Positions 1 to 9,606 of a stretch of 64,000 bases of DNA are shown here, one piece after another. The translations under genes were made by a program, and so were the position numbers. This stretch comes from Thermomicrobiales bacterium (GTDB taxonomy: Bacteria; Chloroflexota; Chloroflexia; Thermomicrobiales; UBA6265): NCBI GenBank assembly GCA_030447415.1, contig JAUJOZ010000029.1, positions 1 to 64,000 of the forward strand, given 5' to 3'. The first letter of the stretch is position 1. Every line of letters begins with the position of its first letter. The notes beneath the pieces are model-generated. The model had not been told where the DNA came from and did no database searches. It saw nothing but the letters and a program-made list of their open reading frames with translations.

Positions 1-344
1 AGGGTGGCCTGGCGGGCGAAGGAGTGGAGCGTGGGCCAGCTGACCTGGAGCCACTGGCAGAGCCCGTTGTAACCGGCAAAGAGGAAGAGCAGCACCCAAG
101 AGGGCAGGCCAATACGGCCCGTGGTGGGCTGCAGGATGGTGAGCAGCAGCAGTGCTGCGATGGTGGCCCAACGCAGCCAAGAGAGCGCGCGCGTCAGGTA
201 GCGGGAGGGCTCGCCAGGGTGCGGGGTCTCGGCCGCCTTCATCTCGCCCACGGTCCTGTCTCGACGGGAGAGCGGGGCAATGTGGGTCACGACGCCCCCC
301 TCGGCGGTGCGCCGGCTGAGCCGCCCACCAGATGCGCTGTTCAT
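1..344 (-). CDS. N-terminus of a membrane protein, possibly a sensor histidine kinase (cut by window edge)
   Basis: An open frame runs from an ATG at 344-342 off the left end of the window, giving about 114 residues with no stop. After a charged N-terminus of about 50 residues there are two hydrophobic segments, one around WATIAALLLLTIL and one around SWVLLFLFAGYNGL, with a short loop between them. This arrangement resembles the membrane N-termini of Chloroflexota sensor kinases, but no kinase domain is visible, so the product class is inference. No clear Shine-Dalgarno precedes the ATG; two other in-frame ATGs are possible. Confidence 0.5.
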   Translation of the reverse strand, partial: MNSASGGRLSRRTAEGGVVTHIAPLSRRDRTVGEMKAAETPHPGEPSRYLTRALSWLRWATIAALLLLTILQPTTGRIGLPSWVLLFLFAGYNGLCQWLQVSWPTLHSFARQAT

Positions 345-1849
345 CGTGCCACAATGCCTGGGCTGAGCCAAACCGGCTCAGGAAGCACAACGCTGATCTC
401 GTACGCAGCGTTCACTCGCTCAACGTCCGCCGCTCTCTTCTCCGATCGGAGAGGGCTTCTCGGTCCACGTGTCTAGAAAACGGTCCAGCGTGTTGAAAAA
501 GTCGGATCGATGGTCTGGGATGGTGCCCGGAGTGGTTCCGGAGCCCGAATTTGCCCCCGTACGGGCCGTCATCGGGCCTTCAGTAGGCTCGAAGACCTCG
601 CCCGGGGAGTTTTTCAATAGGCTCAGCCGTTACGGGAACCGGTTACTACTACTACTACTAAGCCGTGATCTGCAGTTGTGGTGTCGTGATCTGCAGTTCG
701 GTGGTTGGCCGTCGCAAGACCAGCCTCAGCCGGTACAGGTCAACACGCCGCGTAGTGGATCTCGCACAGGTCGTTTCAACCTGGCCGGTTGATGCGACGT
801 CCGTGCGTAGGACTGGAGTTGATGTCATGGTGGCCCGGAATGAGCACCGGTCGACGCGTTGGTTTGAAGCCTCAACCGTCAGGCCCGTGTTGCTCCGCTC
901 CCGTCGTTCGATGATCGACGAACTGGAGCCACTTCTCGACGACATAACGGATTGGCGCCATCCTTCACCCAGAACCCAGGATGGATGCAGTCGAGGACGA
1001 ATAGGTGCATCTAGAGGTTCTCTTGCCGACCCTGATTGATCCTGCGTGGTATTAGCCGCTGGGCTCCTCCGGAGTTGACAGTGATGCGTTGCCGCTCATT
1101 TAGGGGCAACGTCCAGCGATGACTACAAAGTGAAGGTCGGTCGACTCGCGGGTGACTGCGCCATCGTGGCGATCCATCCTGACTAGTTGGCTGCTGGTCC
1201 ATCGCCTGTTCGGCGTGTATGGACTGCTGCAAGAAATTCAAAGGCGACGATAGAACTGCATCACCTTGACAGTATCGAGGACTCGTGCTGGGGGCGCCCT
1301 GGAATCCGAGGCGGCGAGGTAGTTTACCCGGCGGGCGTGCCCCCGAACGAATGCCAGGGCGCCGCGCGGTTTCGGACGAGGGGAGGCCGGCCTCCTCCTC
1401 GGCGCGGTCTAATGGACCGCTACCGTCGCGACGGCCGTTTCAGGGATCGTGAAGCAGGACTTGGCGCCGCTGGCGGCGGCTAGTCGCTTCACACGGCAAG
1501 CAGAGGAGCGGGGGCCCGTGTTTGGACGTCCTCGATGAATTGCCGCTCTTGCAGCGCCAAGTCCCACTATCGGAGAGGAGGCCTTGGCTGTCCGCTACGT
1601 CCGGGCCATCGTCCGTGCCGTGGGGGTGTCGTCGGTATCACCGCCGAGGGTGAAGTGCCCCAGGTGGGCGCTCCGAGAGGTGCACGCCGACGTGACGGGT
1701 CGGGAAGCGCGGCACTGTTGCTCATCTCCCGGCGTTCCCAGGACGACGACCTCTCCCTCCTCTGAATCTCACCCGAATCACGTCAGCGTCCGTTATTACC
1801 TGGACCAGTCCGACCCGAGCCCCACGCGCCGACCAGGAGTTCGACCTGA
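345..1849. other. Gene-poor stretch
   Basis: No frame gives a recognisable protein. The stretch holds a short inverted-repeat unit (annotated separately), a run of five ACT triplets near 645-659, and scattered open frames with poor codon structure. It probably belongs to the decaying integrated element whose recombinases lie to the right. Confidence 0.4.
491..619. repeat. Candidate MITE-like unit with 12-bp inverted ends
   Basis: The left end TGTTGAAAAAGT (491-502) and the reverse complement of 608-619, TATTGAAAAACT, match at 10 of 12 positions. They bound a 129-bp non-coding segment. Ends of the form TGTTGAAAAA occur at the tips of several insertion sequence families. No target duplication is obvious. 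Confidence 0.3.
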
Positions 1850-2177
1850 GCACCTTGGGCGTTGGCTACGGGCCAGGAGCACTGGATCGAGCTCGAGCGG
1901 ATCGCTTGCGAAGTCATCCGACAAGCCGTTGGGGTGATGCGCGAGGACATCGAGGAACCCGAACCCGACCTACATCGCAAGATGGGACGCGGATCTCGAC
2001 GCGCTCTACTATGTGCTGTTCTACAAGAACCGATCCCTTAACCCAGCAGAGAGCGCGCGGCTGCGCCGTATCGCCGACCTCCTTAGGATCGACGCGCCTG
2101 GGCGAAGGAACGGACGCCCGCTGGCTCCCGGTTGGTCGGCAGTCGCTACCCCCGACGACCCGGAGCCCGCTCGCTAA
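1850..2177 (+). pseudogene. Fragment of an unrecognised protein, frameshifted
   Basis: Two overlapping frames show coding-like character and join with one shift near 1955-1965. The first reads TGQEHWIELERIACEVIRQA and the second continues RWDADLDALYYVLFYKNRSL followed by ESARLRRIADLLRIDA to a TAA at 2175-2177. Neither half has a good start. Composition is that of a soluble helical protein. I do not recognise the family; it is likely cargo of the element that carries the recombinases. Confidence 0.3.
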
Positions 2178-2592
2178 CCTGCTCGGCGGGACTTCCTCCC
2201 GGGCTAACGCCCACGACCCAATCCTCGTGTCAGTCCGCTCTTGGGTTGGCCACTACAGGCGTCTCGACAAAAACTGCTGCGAGAATCTATCGACTTCCTG
2301 TGAAATGTACGTACGCTGTCGCGGTACCCTGGGTAGGGCGATGGACAGGTGGCCACGTGGGGGAGGAACGCCGCGGTATGGAAGACGGAGAGGAGCCCCG
2401 AGTGCCGAGCGCAGAGTTCGCAGCTGCTAACGGCTGCCAAGGTACTCGCAGTGCCGCGCGGATGCCAGGACTGTCCCTGTGGGATCGTCAAGATATGGAC
2501 GATAACATGGATCTGCCGCGGCGTGCGGAACTCTGCCCGAGTTCGTTGGTCCAAGCCGACGACATAGGGCAAAGCGGACGACTTCATCTTAA

Positions 2593-2799
2593 CTGCGGCG
2601 CCGTGACAAGAAAAGAAGCGCCGCCGGTCGATCCCATCGGGATAGAGGCCGCTCGTGGCGTTGCGGTCGAGATTGTGGTGATCCTGCTTCGTGCTGCGAT
2701 CGGCCGCCGGGACCCGAGTGGGGAGGCGACAGGAATCCCCACTGTCACCGCGGCGAAGATGGCTGGTACCAGCGCGGCTACTACTACTTCGACCCTTGA
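2593..2799 (+). pseudogene. Short Cys/His-rich open frame, unrecognised
   Basis: An open frame without a normal start codon reads through a basic stretch, then SWRCGRDCGDPASCCD, NPHCHRGEDG and WYQRGYYYFDP to a TGA at 2797-2799. The Cys/His spacing and aromatic end look protein-like, but I cannot assign a family. It may be the tail of a gene whose start lies in another frame upstream. Confidence 0.2.
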
Positions 2800-2843
2800 G
2801 CCGTGAGCTACAGTCAGCCGCTCGGCCCCGCGAGACGGGGGCC

Positions 2844-3869
2844 GTGACGCAACCGCTGCTCCCGGGCTTCGAAGCCTTCCCGCGTCTCCCGAACCGGACT
2901 GAGCGCCGCCCGCCGGGTGGCGTACCTGTGCAACCGTCCGCCGACGACCTCGTCCGCGCCTACCTCATCGGCTCGCCGCCCACGGTGCCATCCCAAGGCG
3001 GTCGGCGACTGGGTGCGAGCCGCGCGCCCGGATCTCTGGCCGGTTCGTGACAGCGCTAGACTGTTCCAAGATGCACGTTGCTCGGTCGTGCCGGCGCTCG
3101 TCGATGACGAACAGTGGAGCTGTCGCGGTGGACCCTGGCCCAGCGCCGGTCGGCTGTCCGGTCGTTCGCGAACTCCATGCACCCGGAGCTGCCCCGCTTC
3201 TGGCCGAGGAACCAGGCAACGTCATGGACCAGGATCCCGCGGGGCGGCCGATCGGGGGGCGGCGGGTATAATGCCCGGCGGCGCCCGCCGCCAGGGGCGA
3301 TCCGCCCCGACCGGGAGGAAGTCGCCGCGATCCTCGAGGCGGTCGGCGGCGTTCCCGGCTTCGCCGGCCACCTTCCTTCGCATCCTCGTAGAACGCTCCC
3401 GTGTCAACGCGCTGCTTCGCCTCGACGGTGCCGACTGCATCGCCCTGCCCGGGGACGACTCCGCCCTGTTCCTGCACGAGAAGGGTAAGGCAGAGGCGGC
3501 GCGGGTTGAGCCTGCGCCGAGGCGGCGCGGGCCCAGTCGTACACAGACGCGTTCAATCTCAAGGGCGGCTGCGCGCCGCTTGCGGGTCCGCGTCCGGTGG
3601 GCGAGCCGGGGCTGTCTGGCGGACCGTGGACGGCCACCGCTGGGGCTACGCCGCCGTTGCGGAGATGCTGCGGGGCGGGTGCCGCGGCCGGGGTCCCCCC
3701 TGCTCTCCCCACGCCCTGCGGCGCTCGTTCGCCTCGGACGCGGCAGGCCGGCTGCCACGGCATGTCGTGGCCCAGGCCGGGGGGTGGAAGGGGGCTCGAG
3801 CGGCTCGACGACCACTACGTCCGGCCGCGCAGGCCGGCCATCTGGGAGAAGTTGGCATGGCGCGGATGA
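2844..3869 (+). pseudogene. Tyrosine recombinase A, frameshifted
   Basis: The reading starts at GTG 2844 (MTQPLLPGFEAFPRL) and hops between frames. Pieces in order are a core-binding helix region (SRWTLAQRRSAVRSFANSMH), a catalytic-domain start (REEVAAILEAVGGVPGFAGH), the first-arginine region (VERSRVNALLRLDGADC) and the second-arginine box HALRRSFASDA followed by GGWKG and DDHYVRPRRPAIWEKLAW. At least three frame changes are needed, so it is unlikely to be made as an active protein unless these are assembly errors. It sits directly upstream of a second recombinase, a head-to-tail pair typical of integrative elements. Confidence 0.6.
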
Positions 3870-3906
3870 GGACTCCCCGAACCCGTGGCTCAGCCGGGCG
3901 CGACCG

Positions 3907-4926
3907 ATGCGGCAGTTCGCGTTTTTTGATCGGCGGGAGGAGGCCGACCGGCGGGGCCTCGACCCTCGTCGGAGGCGCTCCTGCGCGTTTGCCGAGCGGC
4001 GGTTGGGGGAGGGGGCGAGCTCCAAGGTCCGTGCGAAGGAGGTATCCCAGCTGCGCTCCATCGTCGCGAGTCCGGCGCGCTCAGTGGACCGCACTCCCCT
4101 CCGGGAGGTTTTCGCCGACGTGGGCGTCATTGTCGCCTGCGATCCGTGAACCCAGCGTACCGATCTCCCGTGCGACGGGACGGACGCGCCTCCTCGCCGT
4201 CCAGCGGTTCTACGGACGTGGGTCCGATGCTCGGCCACGACGCGGCGGCCGACCTGGCCCTGGACGCACTGCTGCCGGCATGCCCGGCGCCCGCGTGGCA
4301 CGCGGCGGGCACGCTGGTCGCCGGGGAGAGCGGTCGACGCCGGCGGCGTGGACCGACGCTCGACACGGCAGACCTGCGGCGGATCGTCGATGCGGCTGCC
4401 GCCGGCGACGCCAGCGAGCTCGGCGGTCCGCGGATCGCGCTCCTCGCCCTGCAGTGCTTCTCTGGGCTGCGCCCCGACGAGATCGTTGCCCTTCGATGGG
4501 AGGACGTTGGGACCGACCTGACGTCGTGGGGTACTACGGGGCCACAGCGTTGGTCGAGCGTCGTCCACCGTCCTTCCGACTCCCCTTGCCGGCCCCGTCG
4601 GACAGGCGCTCGAAGCCTGGGCTTTCCGTAGACGGGGGCGTCGCCGACCTATCTGGGCCAGTGTTCCGGACGACCCGGAGACCAGATGGTGCGATGAGTT
4701 ACCGGGCGGCCCGCAACGTGCTGGTCGCAGCGTGCCGGCGGGCTGACCTGCCCGCAGCGGAGGCTGCCACAGCCGGGCGGGGTGCGCACACTGGCTCCGG
4801 GCCAGGGCCTCTCGGACCACGAGGTCGCGGCCGTGCTTGGACTCGCGCGCGTACGCAGCGTTGATCGCCTGCTCGCTCGTCACGCCGCGCTCGACTGCGC
4901 AGCGGCGCGTGCGGGAGCATGTTGAG
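3907..4926 (+). pseudogene. Tyrosine recombinase B, frameshifted
   Basis: From ATG 3907 the N-terminal part includes RAKEVSQLRSIVASPARSVD. After a shift near 4130-4145 the catalytic domain shows LALQCFSGLRPDEIVALRWE, containing the first active-site arginine. A further shift leads to SYRAARNVLVAACRRADL, and another to VRTLAPGQGLSDHEVAAVLG and a TGA at 4924-4926. The final His and Tyr positions are not clear. It follows recombinase A in the same direction; the two probably acted together in integration or excision. Confidence 0.55.
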
Positions 4927-4928
4927 GG

Positions 4929-5252
4929 ATGATGGCGCAGGGCCGGACGCCGGCGAGCAAGGGCGGTGCTCACCGGCTCACCGTCCTCGCCGCGTCCCGG
5001 GATCGTCGCCGTAGGGGGCACAGGCACGGACATGAGTTCAGGGTGGGGAAGATCTCTTGGCAGACGTCGTCGACGCTGGCCCAGGCGGCCGACATGCTCG
5101 GGGTGCGGCGGAGCAATGTGAAACTGCTCCATACCGGCGTCATACCGGGCAAACGGCTCACGGCAACCCGGGTGACCACGCGCCAGGCGGTCGAGGGGTA
5201 CGCGCGAAACCGGCGGCCCCGTGGACGACCGCGAACGCCGGCGAATAAATAA
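4929..5252 (+). CDS. Small helix-turn-helix protein, excisionase or AlpA-like
   Basis: The last 60 residues contain a compact MerR/AlpA-type helix-turn-helix: STLAQAADMLGVRRSNVKLL, then HTGVIPGKRLTATRVTTRQA and a basic tail ending RPRGRPRTPANK. Such proteins act as recombination directionality factors or small regulators next to integrases. The ATG at 4929 lies 3 nt after the stop of recombinase B; a GTG near 5043 just before the domain is an alternative start and the first 40 residues look non-native. It is the only intact gene of the integration module. Confidence 0.55.
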   Translation: MMAQGRTPASKGGAHRLTVLAASRDRRRRGHRHGHEFRVGKISWQTSSTLAQAADMLGVRRSNVKLLHTGVIPGKRLTATRVTTRQAVEGYARNRRPRGRPRTPANK

Positions 5253-5389
5253 TCACAATCGTCGTAAAATGATGCTTAAAGGCGAGGGGAGCCTCGCGGC
5301 TTCCGGGTGACCGTGACGCCCGGTTGATGTATCTGCCGATGCGTCGCGGGTCAGCAATGAGGTGGCTCGTTGAGCAGGAGGTCCAAGCC
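5240..5389 (+). promoter_or_regulatory. A+T-rich leader before the serine recombinase
   Basis: The segment 5243-5280 is clearly AT-rich (AATAAATAATCAC, GTAAAATGATGCTTAAAGG) against a very GC-rich background, placing a likely promoter between the HTH gene and the serine recombinase. An AGGAGG box at 5378-5383 precedes the ATG at 5390 by the right distance. Confidence 0.4.
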
Positions 5390-7060
5390 ATGTCCCGAGA
5401 CCGGATCGCCGTCGTCTACGATCGTGCGTCGTCGCCGAGCCAGAAGGACAACTTCGCGCGAGCGGACGCCGCGCCGCTCTTCCGCTTCGCCGAGGATCGC
5501 GGGTTGCCCTGGGAGCTGCGGCAGGAGATCAAGAGCGGCGAGAGATTGCCAACCGTCCGGTCATGCGCGCGATTCTCGACGACATCGCCGAGGGCGGGAT
5601 GCCGCGCTCATCGTTCAGGACTTCACCCGCCTGTCGCGCGACGAGGACGGCATTGACGGCCGCATCGTCCGCCAGTTCTGCCGTGACCACGGCTGTCTCA
5701 TCATCACGCCGGAGAAGGTCTACGACTTTGGGAGCGACGCCGACGACGACCTTGCCGACGTGCAGTTCCTGATTGGCAAGTGGCAGAAGCGCGAACATCC
5801 GGGCCATGACCCGGGGAATGGTGGAGCGCGCCCGCCAGGGCAAGTTCCTGCCCTCAACCGCTCCGTTCGGCTACGATGTCGACTTCGAACCGAGCCTCGA
5901 TGACCCAAGCCGACCGATTCGTCGGTGGGTGATCAACCCGGTGGAGGCCGAGGTGGTGCGGCTGATCCATCGACTCTACGAGGCGATGACGATCCGCCAG
6001 ATCGCGCTGCACCTGAACCAGCACGTTGGACTAAGGCCGATCAAGAGTCGCACTCGCCAAGGGCGAACCTACGCGCATGTGGAACACGCCTACCGCGTCC
6101 AGGAGTTGGCGCAGGTCCGAACGGAGCGCGCGTGGACTCGGGTCGATGTCCGCGAAATCCTGAGCCCGCACGGCAACGCCGAGGTCTACGCCGGCTTCGT
6201 GACTTGGGGCACAGAGCGCAGATCCCGGCACACCCGCGGGGTAGACGCGATCGTCCACTTCCGGCCCGAGCTCCAAATCATCACCGTTGAGCAGCTGAAC
6301 CGCACTAAGCGCCTGCTCGCCGAGCGCGCGACGACGGCTCCGCGGAGCGTGAGAAGCCCTTACCTCTTCTCGGGTCTTCTTCGCTGCGTTCACTGCGGCG
6401 GCGCCATGTCGGGCAAGCTGACCCGCCAGCCTCGATCCAGGCGCCAGGTCGCAAGTACGTCTGCCGCCGTTATCAGGACGCTGGGAAGGCGGGTTGCACC
6501 GGTCAATCGCTCCAGGAGTCCACGGTCCGGCGGATCGTCGCCGCGTTTCTCAGGGAGGTGCTGGAGCGGCACCTCCCCCTCGACGACTACTTCGGTGACG
6601 CTGCGCGCCTAGTCGACGGCGGTCCGACCGAAGGCGAGCTGAGGCAGCAGCTCGAGGCGGAGCTGCACGAGGTGGACCGCGCCGTCGCGCGGCTCGTGGA
6701 GGCTATCGCAGGCGGGGTCATCCAAGCGGCGCAGGCGAAGGAGAAGAACTTCGAGCTGCTGGAGCGCCGGGAACGGTTAGAGCGCCGTCCAATGGCTGCA
6801 GAAGAGCGGGTCTCACTCCGGGACGATATGGTCGACGCGATGGCACTCGTCGGGAGCAACGTCGGCGACCTAATTGACGAGCTGGACGACGCGTCGTTCA
6901 AGCGCTTGGTGCGGCTAGCCTTCGCACGCCTTAGCATCGCAGGGAGCCGTCGGGGCAGCCATTTCGCTGGCGAGCTCTCCGCGCACGAGTTCACGCCTGC
7001 CTTCGCCGATCTGCTGTCCCATTCGCTTACACCAATACGTCGTCGTAGCGCGGATCACGG
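5390..7060 (+). pseudogene. Large serine recombinase, frameshifted
   Basis: From ATG 5390 (AGGAGG upstream) the resolvase domain begins DRIAVVYDRASSPSQKDN with the nucleophile serine in the RASS motif. It continues after shifts near 5543, 5600, 5790 and 6440: ANRPVMRAILDDIAEGG, ALIVQDFTRLSRDEDGIDGR, then the Recombinase domain (NPVEAEVVRLIHRLYEAMTI), a zinc ribbon (LFSGLLRCVHCGGAM and KYVCRRYQDAGKAGC), a coiled coil rich in Glu/Arg and a C-terminal FKRLVRLAFARLSI. All expected domains are present, about 540 residues. The 3' end runs into the truncated DUF2851 gene, so its original stop was probably lost on integration. Each shift is one or two bases, so assembly error is possible. Confidence 0.75.
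7010..7040. other. Presumed element-chromosome junction (attachment site)
   Basis: Here the serine recombinase frame and the DUF2851 frame on the opposite strand both lose family similarity: recombinase after LSHSLTP, DUF2851 after PRYDDVLV. Large serine recombinase genes usually lie next to the attachment site, so the crossover core should be within this interval. The partner half-site is not identified in the window. Confidence 0.4.
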
Positions 7061-7301
7061 TGATGGCCGTGCGCCGCCCACCCCCGCGTCCGCAGGTGGA
7101 CCTCGACGCTCCCGGCGCGCAACTCCCGGCCGTCGAAGAGCACCATCGCGTCCTGGAAGTCGGGACCGAATCCATGCGTCCAGATACCCCGATGAACGAC
7201 CTCGACCGTCCGGCCGTCGACCGTCCGCAGCGGTCCGGCGAAGCGCTGGGCCTGCCACGCGGCACTGAGCGCGATCTCCGGGGATCGCCGTCCGCAATCA
7301 T
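7027..7301 (-). pseudogene. DUF2851 family protein, N-terminal fragment
   Basis: The frame reads SAAWQAQRFAGPLRTVDGR, VEVVHRGIWTHGFGPDFQDA, then GSVEVHLRTRGW and HGHHRDPRYDDVLV before a TAA at 7029-7027. In DUF2851 proteins this block (GPDF-DA, GxVEIH, W-xx-HxHxxDPxYN) is followed by ILHVV and several hundred more residues, all missing here. The ATG at 7301 is one base out of frame with the domain, suggesting a second lesion near 7275. The break coincides with the end of the serine recombinase, so I infer the gene was split by integration. Confidence 0.6.
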
Positions 7302-7539
7302 CGCGTCCTCGGGTTGGGCGGTTGCTCTGCCCCAGCGGTCGCCGGCGCGAGAGCGTCATCGGGATCGGCGGGTCGTTGCACCTGGAGGATCTGCGAAGGT
7401 GATGCTTCCGCCCAGACACGATACCGATTCCGCCGCCAGGTTGGAAGGGCCTGCGTCCAGGGTCGGCAGGCTGGCTCTCGTTGGCGCGGCGGCGAGGATG
7501 GTGCGGCGCCTCCGGGATCGAGGCCGCCAGGCTGCCCGG

Positions 7540-8142
7540 TCACCACAGCGGACGGCAGCCGACGCGGCCCCAGGTACCCGGCGACCGGCGCGCCCGTTCG
7601 TGGCGCCCTCCCGGCGTTGGCCGCCGGGGCGGCGCCGCGGTGATCCGGCAACAATGATTTTTAGGGACGCGCGCGAGGCTCGTGTGGACGAGACGGCACC
7701 AGTTCTCGAAGCGGACCGCCTCGGTGCCGGCGATCACCGGCATCCCCAGGTGCTCGCGCTGGCGGTCGCGCCGGTACTGGTCGACCGCCGCCTGCAGCGT
7801 GCCGAGGGCCAGGGTGGCACACCGCACACGGCTCTTGACGACGTCGTCGCCCATCTCCTCGACCATCGTGCCAATGCCCAGCGCCTTGATCTCGTCCAGC
7901 GTCATGCCCTCGGCCAGCTCGGTGATGATCGAGGCGCCCGCCTGGCTGATCGTGCACCCCTCGCCCTGGAAACTGACCGCCTCGACCCGCTCCTCGTCCC
8001 CGATCTTCAGGTAGACCGTGATGAGGTCGCCGCAACCGGGGTTGCCACCGCCCAGCTGGACATCGGCGTCCGCCATCCGGTGCTTGTGCCGGGGGTGCTC
8101 AAAGTGGTCAAGGATGTGCTCCACGTACGCTTGGCGGTCCAC
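7540..8142 (-). CDS. NifU/SufU-like iron-sulfur cluster scaffold protein
   Basis: This cytoplasmic scaffold protein family builds Fe-S clusters with a cysteine desulfurase. The start is taken as GTG 8142 (VDRQAYVEHILDHFEHP), preceded by AAAGGA 9 nt upstream. The three conserved cysteine sites are present: GGGNPGCGDLITVYLK, FQGEGCTISQAGASI and SRVRCATLALGTLQ. Family similarity ends around residue 150-160; the frame then runs on through an atypical tail to 7540, and a one-base shift near 7661 would give an earlier stop. The gene stands alone; no desulfurase gene is adjacent in the window. Confidence 0.75.
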   Translation of the reverse strand: MDRQAYVEHILDHFEHPRHKHRMADADVQLGGGNPGCGDLITVYLKIGDEERVEAVSFQGEGCTISQAGASIITELAEGMTLDEIKALGIGTMVEEMGDDVVKSRVRCATLALGTLQAAVDQYRRDRQREHLGMPVIAGTEAVRFENWCRLVHTSLARVPKNHCCRITAAPPRRPTPGGRHERARRSPGTWGRVGCRPLW

Positions 8143-8424
8143 GAAATCGGGTCCTTTCGAAGGGTAGGGTCGAGAGCCAAAGATCATGCTTGAGAGGCGA
8201 CGCCATCGGGACAGGCGCGGCCTCACACCAACCCGCCGACGCGAAACTTCCCAAAGTATACCCGGGTGGCACCCGCCAGAACGGTCAGGAGCAACTCGTT
8301 CGGTTGTAGCGGCGTGCCGGTCCGCCTATCATGCCTCGGCTGGCCAGACGGCTGGCGATCCGGACAGGCGCTCGTCGCTCGGGACGGCCGGTACCGCGGC
8401 GGGTCGGGGAGGTGACCAAGGCGG

Positions 8425-9606
8425 ATGGAACGACGACCACGCCTCCGCGTCGGTCTGATCGGCGCCGGCACGATCGCCACGAGTGCCCACCTGCCCGCCC
8501 TGACGAGGCTGCGCGACCGGTTGGAATTGGTCGCCGTCGCCGACGTGCGGCTTGAGGCCGCCGAGGCCACCGCCGCCCGCTTCGGCGGGACGGCCACTGC
8601 CGACTACCGCACCCTGTTGGCGCGCCCTGACGTGGACTTGGTTGTCGTCGCCACCCCAGAGTTCCTCCACGCCGAGCAAACCATTGCCGCGGCTGAGGCC
8701 GGCAAGCACGTCCTCTGCGAGAAGCCGATGGCCGCCAGTGTCACCGAGGCCGACGCGATGCTGGACGCCTGCCGCCGCGCCGGGGTCAAGCTCATGATCG
8801 GTCACAGCCGCCGCTTCACCCCGCGTTACCGGGCGGTTCGCGCCGCCATCGACCGGGGCGACGTCGGCGAGGTCCGACTCGTCCGCGAGAACGAGCGGCG
8901 CCCCACCGCGATGTACACGGCGCTCGCCGGCTGGAGCGGCTACTGGACCCCGGACGGGGAAGGCGACGAGCGTCCCTGGACGACCCGCGCCGCTTATACC
9001 TATGGCGCGGCCCTCACCAACGCCGTCCACGAGATGGACCTGCTCCGCTGGTTCGTCGGCGCTGACGCCGTGTCCATCTACGCGACCAGCCGAGTCACCG
9101 ATCCCACGGCCGAGGTTCCGGACTTCATCACCTGCTCCGTTCGCTTCGCCAACGGCGCCCTCGGCGCGGCGGAGGTCGTCAATCGCCTGCCCCCCGGCTA
9201 TCCGATCGCCCACATGCTGGAGGTCTTCGGTACGGCCGGCGTGGTCCGGGCCACCGACACGACGATGTCGAGCTTGAGCGTCACCGGCCAGGGCGGCACG
9301 ACCCACCCCGCCAACTGGAGCACCCTGCTCCACGTCCCCGCCGCCTACGAGGACCAGCTCCGCAGCTTCGCCGACGCCGTCCGCGACGACGCCCCGGTCC
9401 CGCTCCACCCCTGGGAGGCTCGCCAGGCCCTCGCCATGTCCCTCGCCGCCGTCCGCTCCAGCGCCGAAGGGCGCGCCGTCCGCCTCGACGAAGGCGCTCG
9501 CTCTGACGCGGGTGCGGGGCCTCGGACGCTGGGTCCTGGGGATTCGCCCGAAGGCCGTGACGGCGGTGGACAACGGCCGGGGCGTCGCACGGAGACCAGC
9601 GAATGA
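8425..9606 (+). CDS. Gfo/Idh/MocA family oxidoreductase
   Basis: A 393-residue NAD(P)-dependent dehydrogenase. The N-terminal Rossmann motif GLIGAGTIA lies at residues 9-17, the conserved EKPMAA box near residue 94, and GHSRRFTPRYRAV near residue 120; the C-terminal half is the alpha/beta substrate domain. GGAGGTGA sits about 12 nt before the ATG at 8425. The last 40 residues are low complexity. The stop overlaps the start of the next gene (ATGA), so the two are translationally coupled and likely work on the same, probably sugar or polyol, substrate. The substrate cannot be told from sequence. Confidence 0.85.
   Translation: MERRPRLRVGLIGAGTIATSAHLPALTRLRDRLELVAVADVRLEAAEATAARFGGTATADYRTLLARPDVDLVVVATPEFLHAEQTIAAAEAGKHVLCEKPMAASVTEADAMLDACRRAGVKLMIGHSRRFTPRYRAVRAAIDRGDVGEVRLVRENERRPTAMYTALAGWSGYWTPDGEGDERPWTTRAAYTYGAALTNAVHEMDLLRWFVGADAVSIYATSRVTDPTAEVPDFITCSVRFANGALGAAEVVNRLPPGYPIAHMLEVFGTAGVVRATDTTMSSLSVTGQGGTTHPANWSTLLHVPAAYEDQLRSFADAVRDDAPVPLHPWEARQALAMSLAAVRSSAEGRAVRLDEGARSDAGAGPRTLGPGDSPEGRDGGGQRPGRRTETSE

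Noticed and set aside
3222-5132. 636-residue minus-strand frame across the tyrosine recombinases
   Set aside because: Arg/Pro-rich with no motifs; recombinase motifs lie on the plus strand.
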